Source: Actinomycetes bacterium (GTDB taxonomy: Bacteria; Actinomycetota; Aquicultoria; UBA3085; Oleimmundimicrobiaceae). Taken from it: DNA of 33,022 nucleotides. The translations under genes were made by a program, and so were the position numbers. A model generated the notes under the pieces. It made no database searches, had not been told where the DNA came from, and worked only from the letters and a program-made list of their open reading frames with translations. Numbering within the stretch: position 1 is the stretch's first letter; each line of letters starts with the position of its first letter. Of the stretch, positions 26,792-33,022 are shown piece after piece. The stretch spans positions 1 through 33,022 of the forward strand of contig JAUWKI010000013.1 in the NCBI GenBank assembly GCA_030614255.1, given 5' to 3'.

Positions 26792-28174
26792 CTACCTCGC
26801 TCCCTTTCCTGTAAGCACAACTTTTATGGTTTGAAGTAATATCTTCAGGTCCACAAAGAGTGACTGATGGTAAACATAGATTAAATCATACTTCAACTTA
26901 TTTTCCGAAGTTGTTACATAAGAGCCGCTGACCTGCGCAAGCCCAGTTGCCCCAGGTTTAATCTTAAAACGCTCCCCGTAGCCAGGAATGCTTTCTTTAT
27001 GCTTCTTGACAAAGTAAGGACGCTCGGGCCTGGGGCCGACAAAACTCATATCTCCTTTTAAAATATTCCAGAGTTGAGGCAACTCATCTATCCGAGATTT
27101 GCGCAAAAATTTTCCTATAAAGGTTATTCTGGGATCATCTTCGATTGCCAAAACCGGCCCACTTTCTTCTTCAGCCCCAACGAACATCGTGCGAAACTTA
27201 TACAAATTAAAAGGTCTTTCTCCTTCACCAACCCTAACCTGTTTATAAAAAATGGGGCCCTTTGAAGTAAGTTTAATTAAAATTGAGGATATAAGCATCA
27301 TGGGCAAAGATAAAATACCAAGAAAAGCCGCTAACAAGATATCGATGATTCGTTTTAAAACAAAGACCCATTGAGGCACAGGGTCTTTCGTAAGTTTGAT
27401 TAAAGGAATATCATTTACCAGAGAGTAATCAACTTTCCCGATAAATATCTCATATAACTCGGGGATTGCCTCAACTTTTATACCGGTTTCATCGGACTTC
27501 GCAAACTCCTCAAGCAATTCTCTGTGTCTAATTGGAGATGTAATTATAACTCTATCGATATCGAGCTCTCTGACCACCTTGATGACATCACTTACTCTCC
27601 CCACAATGGGGATGCCCTGGATTTTTTCACCCATTCTTCCGGCGTTTCTCTCTACTAGTCCCACCACCTCATAGCCCCATTGGGCACGCTCTTTTAGCTC
27701 TTTCAAAAGCTGTGTGGCAATCTCGCCCGTCCCAACAATTAAAATCCGTTGAGTTGGCCATCTTATTTTAAGAACATCCAAAGCTAGTATGCGCCAGCCA
27801 CCAATTATCAAAATGAGCAAGGCCCATGAAATGGCAAAAACCGTTCGAGGAAAAGAGAAAAATCTTAAGAAAAAGGTGATAGACATAACAACCAAAATAC
27901 TTAGAGAAACTGCCTTAATAACCGCAAAGAATACATCCCAGCCACTTTGAATTTTTTCCGGGTCATAAAGATCATATATGTAAAAGGCCCCTAAATGAAC
28001 CAAGGTTATAAAGATAGCAAGATTCGTATATGCCTGAAAGTTAAAAATGGGAAGTTTGCCACCAAAACGCAAAAGAAATGACAGAATGATGCCAAAATTA
28101 ATAAGGACAGCGTCCATAATTAGCGAAATTATTAACCATCTTGTCTTTGATAATCTGGTCACTCTAACAATCAC
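26792..28174 (-). CDS. Exopolysaccharide biosynthesis polyprenyl glycosylphosphotransferase
   Basis: N-terminal TMs, CoA-binding-like domain, C-terminal bacterial sugar transferase 'KRIIDILLAAFLG...YKFRTMFVGAEE...KSRIDELPQLWNILKGDMSFVGPRPERPYF'. Confidence 0.95.
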   Translation of the reverse strand: MIVRVTRLSKTRWLIISLIMDAVLINFGIILSFLLRFGGKLPIFNFQAYTNLAIFITLVHLGAFYIYDLYDPEKIQSGWDVFFAVIKAVSLSILVVMSITFFLRFFSFPRTVFAISWALLILIIGGWRILALDVLKIRWPTQRILIVGTGEIATQLLKELKERAQWGYEVVGLVERNAGRMGEKIQGIPIVGRVSDVIKVVRELDIDRVIITSPIRHRELLEEFAKSDETGIKVEAIPELYEIFIGKVDYSLVNDIPLIKLTKDPVPQWVFVLKRIIDILLAAFLGILSLPMMLISSILIKLTSKGPIFYKQVRVGEGERPFNLYKFRTMFVGAEEESGPVLAIEDDPRITFIGKFLRKSRIDELPQLWNILKGDMSFVGPRPERPYFVKKHKESIPGYGERFKIKPGATGLAQVSGSYVTTSENKLKYDLIYVYHQSLFVDLKILLQTIKVVLTGKGAR

Positions 28175-28464
28175 TCCTTAATTGGCTTGCTCTTTTTTGT
28201 TCAGGTAGGTAAGTTCTCCCTCTAATGAAAATCCCCTTGTTTTTTCTCTTGTCATTGTCTGCCAGCCATGCCTGCCGGTAGACATGGTAAGTACTGTGAA
28301 CCCCCGTTCTATGGGGCGTGGCAATCTTGAGATTGCTTCGGTCGCTTACACTCCCTCGCGATGACGAGGAGAAAAATTGTTCATCACAATAACAAAAAAA
28401 TATCAAGTCAACCTTACAATTTTTGCAATTTTTTGCCAAGTAGAGTTTGCAACTTTTATATTCT

Positions 28465-29661
28465 CTAAACCAACAGTTCCTCGTAAATTTTCAAAATCCG
28501 TTCTGCCATCAATTCCTTGGTAAATTCCTTACGCACTCTTTCTTTGCCGTTCATCCCGTACTTTTTCCTAAGAACCTCATCATCCAAAAGCTTATTTATA
28601 GCCCCGAAAAGTGCCTCCGTTGAACATGGAGGAACGATAATACCTGTTACCCCATCCAGGTTGGCATAAGGAACCCCGGTTGTTAAATTGGTGCTCACCA
28701 CTGGCTTTCCGCAAGCGTGGGCCTCAAGCTGAACCAAACCAAAGGCCTCGCTTCTGGCCACCGATGGAAGAACAAAAACATCGCAGGCATGGTAGTAAGC
28801 AGGCAAAGCATCGTCTGTAACTTCTCCAATAAGATGCACTCTATCTTCTATGCCCAAACTGAGAGCGAGCTCCTTTAAATCATCCTTCAACGGCCCTTCC
28901 CCAACGAGAAGAAGCTGGCCATCTACCGCCTTCATCGCTCTTACAAGATATTCGACACCCTTATAATAGATTAATCTGCCAACAAAAAGCACAATCCTGT
29001 CACCATAACGATTTCTAATATCCCCCGCCTTGTTTGAAACCTCTTCTGTAAACTCAAATCTTTCAGTATCAATCCCAAAAGGGACAACCACACACTTCTC
29101 TTTAACTCTATTTAAAAATGGGGAGTGTTCAATCATGTTTGGAGAAGAAACTAAAATCTTATCTGCCCTCTTCAAAAATGCCCTTAAAAAAGGATTGTAA
29201 AGAGAGAGCAAAAATTTCTGCCGAATAATATCGCTGTGATATGTAATCACCAATTTCCCGGACGGTTTCGCAAGTAAATATGAAAATTCTCCAAAGGGAT
29301 ATGGGAAATGGAAGTGGTAAATATCGCTTTTAAGTTTTCTTAACCAACATGGAAAAGTTGGCGCAAGAGGAGTAGATTTAAAAGTGCCGAGGTTTGCTAC
29401 CTTATGAACTTCTACACCGTCTATTTTCTCCTCAACCGTTTGAAAAGAAGTATTGGCAACCAGCACTTTCACGTCAATTTGGGAAAATAATCCATTCGCC
29501 AAATCCCGAACATGATTTTCAACTCCTCCAATTACGGGATAATATAGTTTGTTTACCATGAGAACTTTCAATTTTTTAATTTTAAACCTCCGATATATCC
29601 TCACAGGAGTTCTAAGCTGTTGAGTAATCGCCAAATGAGCACTATTTTGGATTTCACTCAT
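28465..29661 (-). CDS. Glycosyltransferase family 4
   Basis: 'VGGVENHVRDLANGL', 'LFVGRLIYYKGVEYLVRAM', 'VFVLPSVARSEAFGLVQLEAHACGKPVVSTNLTTGVP'. Confidence 0.94.
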   Translation of the reverse strand: MSEIQNSAHLAITQQLRTPVRIYRRFKIKKLKVLMVNKLYYPVIGGVENHVRDLANGLFSQIDVKVLVANTSFQTVEEKIDGVEVHKVANLGTFKSTPLAPTFPCWLRKLKSDIYHFHFPYPFGEFSYLLAKPSGKLVITYHSDIIRQKFLLSLYNPFLRAFLKRADKILVSSPNMIEHSPFLNRVKEKCVVVPFGIDTERFEFTEEVSNKAGDIRNRYGDRIVLFVGRLIYYKGVEYLVRAMKAVDGQLLLVGEGPLKDDLKELALSLGIEDRVHLIGEVTDDALPAYYHACDVFVLPSVARSEAFGLVQLEAHACGKPVVSTNLTTGVPYANLDGVTGIIVPPCSTEALFGAINKLLDDEVLRKKYGMNGKERVRKEFTKELMAERILKIYEELLV

Positions 29662-29675
29662 TTAACAATTTAATA

Positions 29676-31187
29676 TCAAGATTCAAGAATCTCAACAATA
29701 AAATCTCCAAAAGCCAAAATATTGCCGTCCAATTGACCTTTCCTCAAAACCTCAAAATATTTAACTTGATTATTCACACGGATAGTAACCCATGGATATC
29801 CAGCGGTGAGAAGCAAATAATTCATCAAAAGTCTTGCCGTTCTCCCATTGCCATCACTATAAGGATGAATGGTAACAAAGAAGTAATGAGAAAGAACTGC
29901 TTTTACTATTGAATTTCTTATTTTATTTATCGAGGATACATAGCTAGCCATCAGCTCTGATAGTTTCTCGTAAGAAGGAGGAACATATTGCGTTCCTCTA
30001 ATAAATGCCGGTACCGTTCGATAGCTGACCAAACTCAAGTAATCGATAATCCCTGCATCAGCAGATGGCTTGAAAAGATGATAATAGACGTCTTTAATAA
30101 AATCCTCGCTTATCTCTTGCTGCTCAAAATTTTCTTGAATCTTGTCGATTACAAAATCAAAAGCTGCCGAATAGCCCAGAATGGCCGTGCGGTTTTTAAT
30201 CTTTTCAACATTGTTATACTCCTGAGCTTTTTTGGTTTTCGGTAGGGCTCCAGAAAGCAAAGCTTCAACTTCTTCGGGTGTTATCCTATATCCTTCCAGA
30301 GTTGTTGAATGATACGTATCATATTTTTTATGCTCTCTAGCTTGGGTTAGTAGTTGCTCAAGGGGACGCTTTTTAATTTCTTTTGTCTTTGAAATAAGAT
30401 GTTTTTCTAAAGTTTTTTCAAATTCTTGAAGTTGCTTCTCCTGACGAATAACCCACGAAGGCGTAATTGTTGCTCTCTTTATCATTAATTCGGGCTCAAC
30501 TTTTTTCTTTCCGGAAACGCGGTAATGGGTGTGGGTCTCAATGATTTTCTCTATACCCGAAACTAAATCAGACCTACCAGCATCTTCGACCATGCCAACC
30601 AATCTCTTAAATACAATGGGCTTTGGATTTTTAGCATAAATTGTCTCTAAAGTTCTTAAATCAAAGGGGGTGCCGGCAATAAAGCTCTGGATTTCGAAAC
30701 TTGGCTTTAGTTTGCTCACATCGATTAGAACTTTTTCAGGTATGTCAACCGGAATATTTCTTCCCGCGATTTCAATTTTTTTCACAAGACGTTCATCGAA
30801 ATTAGGGTCACAAACAAGGGACACATCAAATCCTGTAGACAGCAATACTTTTCGATTAGTCTTTTTTTTGGTCCTTACTAAAAGATGCTTTTGGGGTGTT
30901 TGATCACCATTCAAAATTTTAAGGGCAGACCTGCCCCTAAGTGACCAGCAACTGAAACGTGAAAGAACTTTTTCAATAATCTGCCAGTAAAGCAAGAAAA
31001 AAACTTCTCCAGTCTCATCCTCTGGCCTCTTCAGAATCCAATATCCTTTGATTAGAGGGTAAAGAAATTTATCTTTAACAAGGGCTTCTCTTTGTCTTTG
31101 AGGAGGAAGTTCATTGGAGGAAGCGACATACTCATCTCTTTCTGTTTTTTCGACCCACCACTTTAATGCTTTATCTTTGATGCTCAT
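29676..31187 (-). CDS. Fic-domain AMP transferase with AbiEi-like N-terminal region
   Basis: Fic motif HPYSDGNGRTAR; STTLEG matches the [S/T]xxxE[G/N] inhibitory motif; N-terminus 'KGYWILKRPED...SRFSCWSLRGRSALKILNGDQTPQKHLLVRT' resembles AbiEi antitoxins. Confidence 0.85.
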   Translation of the reverse strand: MSIKDKALKWWVEKTERDEYVASSNELPPQRQREALVKDKFLYPLIKGYWILKRPEDETGEVFFLLYWQIIEKVLSRFSCWSLRGRSALKILNGDQTPQKHLLVRTKKKTNRKVLLSTGFDVSLVCDPNFDERLVKKIEIAGRNIPVDIPEKVLIDVSKLKPSFEIQSFIAGTPFDLRTLETIYAKNPKPIVFKRLVGMVEDAGRSDLVSGIEKIIETHTHYRVSGKKKVEPELMIKRATITPSWVIRQEKQLQEFEKTLEKHLISKTKEIKKRPLEQLLTQAREHKKYDTYHSTTLEGYRITPEEVEALLSGALPKTKKAQEYNNVEKIKNRTAILGYSAAFDFVIDKIQENFEQQEISEDFIKDVYYHLFKPSADAGIIDYLSLVSYRTVPAFIRGTQYVPPSYEKLSELMASYVSSINKIRNSIVKAVLSHYFFVTIHPYSDGNGRTARLLMNYLLLTAGYPWVTIRVNNQVKYFEVLRKGQLDGNILAFGDFIVEILES

Positions 31188-31235
31188 TTTGTTGCTCCCC
31201 TAGTAAACTAGAGTCAATATTTGCTAGTAAATAAA

Positions 31236-31280
31236 ATACAACATTTTATAGTAGATTCTATACAACATTTTATAGCAGAT
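31236..31280. promoter_or_regulatory. Direct-repeat operator candidate upstream of fic: two copies of ATACAACATTTTATAG(T/C)AGAT, 24-bp period
   Basis: Copies at 31236-31256 and 31260-31280, ~50-95 bp upstream of the ATG at 31187. Confidence 0.5.
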
Positions 31281-31442
31281 AAAATCTTTTTCAAGAAAAA
31301 AAACTTTCTTTTTGATATTCTTCTTGAGCCCAGAAAGAACTTTGAGTGATTGGTGCTTTGTTACTATTTTTTCAACAGTTAAACAAGTATAAGTAATTTG
31401 CTCGATGAGTCAGTAGCCCAGTGGACTAGTGGTCAAAGGGAG

Positions 31443-31585
31443 TCGAAGGATTGAGTTATTCAAGTTTGTCAAGCCTGACCCCATTTGTATACAAATAAAA
31501 AAGCTTTTTTGATTTTTGATTTTCCTGGTGGCTGAGGACTGGAAGCTGGTAGCTGTTTTAAGCTTGTCAAGCCTGACCTCGAATT
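31443..31585. repeat. Left copy of dispersed repeat flanking the MNT/HEPN module
   Basis: GTCGAAGG...GTTATTCAAGTTTGTCAAGCCTGACCCCATTTGTAT...GGTGGCTGAGGACTGGAAGCTGGTAGCTGTTTTAAGCTTGTCAAGCC; matches 32797-32902. Confidence 0.9.
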
Positions 31586-31597
31586 TTAATAACTTCT

Positions 31598-32047
31598 CTA
31601 TCTTAAAAAATCTGGATAGTTCTTTAAAAGCCATTCATTAATTTTACTCTTAAATATCTTGGCTTCATCTAAAAGCTCTTGGGCTTCTTTCTCAGAAACC
31701 TGACCCGCGCGATCGTAATCAGTTATATTTCGCTTGACGCGGCAAGCATCAAAATAGTCAGCCAAATCCCGGCCTTCTTCCCCTAACGTATGCTTAAGAG
31801 TCTGGAACACAGTGAAATGATGCCCGGTGCCGGTGGGACGATATCCCTTACAGTAAAGAGCAATTGTAGCAAGTTGAAGGGCTGCATTGTAAGCAGTGGC
31901 AAAACAGCGGTCCGCGGAAAGTTCTTTGATGGAAGCGTCAGCAATATCTCTCTCAACCATTTTAAACAGCTCTGCAATTTCCCTTGTTGAAGTCGTATGT
32001 TTTTTTAGACGACCACTAGCTAATAAGCTTTCTAAAGACATCTTCAT
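31598..32047 (-). CDS. HEPN-domain protein of an MNT/HEPN toxin-antitoxin-type pair
   Basis: All-helical; 'FDACRVKRNITDYDRAG' at the HEPN RX4-6H position; overlaps the MNT gene by 32 nt. Confidence 0.8.
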   Translation of the reverse strand: MKMSLESLLASGRLKKHTTSTREIAELFKMVERDIADASIKELSADRCFATAYNAALQLATIALYCKGYRPTGTGHHFTVFQTLKHTLGEEGRDLADYFDACRVKRNITDYDRAGQVSEKEAQELLDEAKIFKSKINEWLLKNYPDFLR

Positions 32048-32603
32048 CTCCTGCTAAAAAAATTTTCGGTTTATCTATAATAGATGATATAAAGTGGTCT
32101 TTTTGACTTACTTTATTGCTTAACTCTTCCTTGCTCACAACATAAAAATTCATTTCACGTCCCAATTCTTCCTTAGCTTTAGCTAAAACTACGGAAAGTT
32201 CCTTAGTGCTAATATCACCAACAACAAAGATGTCGATATCGCTTAATGGCCCCTCTTCTCCGCCAGCATAAGAACCATAGATAAAAGCAACATTAATCTT
32301 TTGGCTGATGTCTTTGAGTTTTGGTCGAAGAAGGTCTCCAAGAGCAACGGTTTTAAGAAAAATCGCCTTTAACTCAGGGAAAATAGGATTTTCCCGATTG
32401 ACTTGATAGTATTGACGCTTCCCCTCGCTTAGACACGAGATTAGCCCTATCCCCTCAAGCTTAGAAACCTCCCGCTGAACTGCTCTGATGGGCAGCCCTG
32501 TAATTGAGGCAATTTCTCGCTGATAGAAACGGCTACCAACGTTTAAGAGAAAAAACTTCAGAACTGATACTCGGGCTTGCGAGGAAAATAATTCTGTGAG
32601 CAT
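32016..32603 (-). CDS. wHTH-fused minimal nucleotidyltransferase (MNT)
   Basis: N-terminal wHTH 'YQREIASITGLPIRAVQREVSKLEGIGLI'; NTase motif GSYAGGEEGPLSDIDIFVVG. ATG at 32603 has AGGAGG 7 nt upstream (ORF track starts at 32657). Confidence 0.88.
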   Translation of the reverse strand: MLTELFSSQARVSVLKFFLLNVGSRFYQREIASITGLPIRAVQREVSKLEGIGLISCLSEGKRQYYQVNRENPIFPELKAIFLKTVALGDLLRPKLKDISQKINVAFIYGSYAGGEEGPLSDIDIFVVGDISTKELSVVLAKAKEELGREMNFYVVSKEELSNKVSQKDHFISSIIDKPKIFLAGDEDVFRKLIS

Positions 32604-32620
32604 GCTCTTTCCTCCTTGTA

Positions 32621-32658
32621 TACATCTTGTAGTCAAATATATACATTTTGTAGTCAAA
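32621..32658. promoter_or_regulatory. Candidate autoregulatory operator: two copies of TACAT(C/T)TTGTAGTCAAA, 21-bp period
   Basis: Copies at 32621-32637 and 32642-32658, each containing dyad TACA-N3-TGTA, immediately upstream of the HTH-MNT start. Confidence 0.6.
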
Positions 32659-32796
32659 AGTCAAGTTACACTAACGTCTAGCTCAAAGATATTTCATGCC
32701 CAATATCCCTGAACCACTCCCTGCCTGTCGGCAGACACGGCGTAACAAGATATTTAGTTAAGCTGTCTTCTGTTAAGCCATTTTCATTATTGGATG

Positions 32797-32902
32797 GTCG
32801 AAGGGTTAAGTTATTCAAGTTTGTCAAGCCTGACCCCATTTGTATGTGGTGGCTGAGGACTGGAAGCTGGTAGCTGTTTTAAGTTTGTCAAGCCCGCGAA
32901 TT
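32797..32902. repeat. Right copy of dispersed repeat flanking the MNT/HEPN module
   Basis: GTCGAAGGGTTAAGTTATTCAAGTTTGTCAAGCCTGACCCCATTTGTATGTGGTGGCTGAGGACTGGAAGCTGGTAGCTGTTTTAAGTTTGTCAAGCC. Confidence 0.9.
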
Positions 32903-33022
32903 GCCTCATCTAAAATCTATCTGAAATTGTATCGTTGCCTCAAATAAAAATCTACTTGAAAAGGAGGAAGCATTAGGTTGTCTTTAAAAGACGGAATTGT
33001 TTAAAAAAGGAGGCAACCGCAA

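Overview
The window is an accessory locus built around multiheme c-type cytochromes, probably from a Gram-positive-type anaerobe such as an uncultivated actinobacterial lineage (taxonomy is inference only). Eight cytochrome genes carry about 94 heme-binding motifs by my hand count: 91 CxxCH, one CX3CH and two CX4CH, plus one doubtful CX9CH. They are interleaved with membrane-anchored NHL beta-propeller proteins, TPR proteins, a Rex redox repressor and two Wzy/O-antigen-ligase-like proteins with TPR tails. No MtrB-like porin is visible, so this is a candidate extracellular electron transfer or cytochrome-filament locus. The right third holds exopolysaccharide genes (polyprenyl glycosylphosphotransferase, GT4), an S23-type four-helix-bundle gene embedded in an AT-rich repeat array, a Fic protein with an AbiEi-like N-terminus, and an HTH-MNT/HEPN toxin-antitoxin-type pair between direct repeats. 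A solitary TnpB (IS1341-like) with a clear three-hairpin omega-RNA-like right end sits upstream of a cytochrome operon. The most interesting signals are: (1) two sigma-28/WhiG-like promoters, each about 200 nt upstream of a doubled-CXXCH cytochrome; (2) a decaheme unit with a CX4CH third heme, duplicated in a fused 20-heme paralogue; (3) the repeated NHL/TPR/cytochrome module; (4) Rex-like operator candidates; (5) a structured dispersed element and several REP-like families; (6) the S23 gene and its ~11-bp periodic array; (7) mirrored operators for the two TA-like loci. All calls come from reading the sequence; no searches were run.
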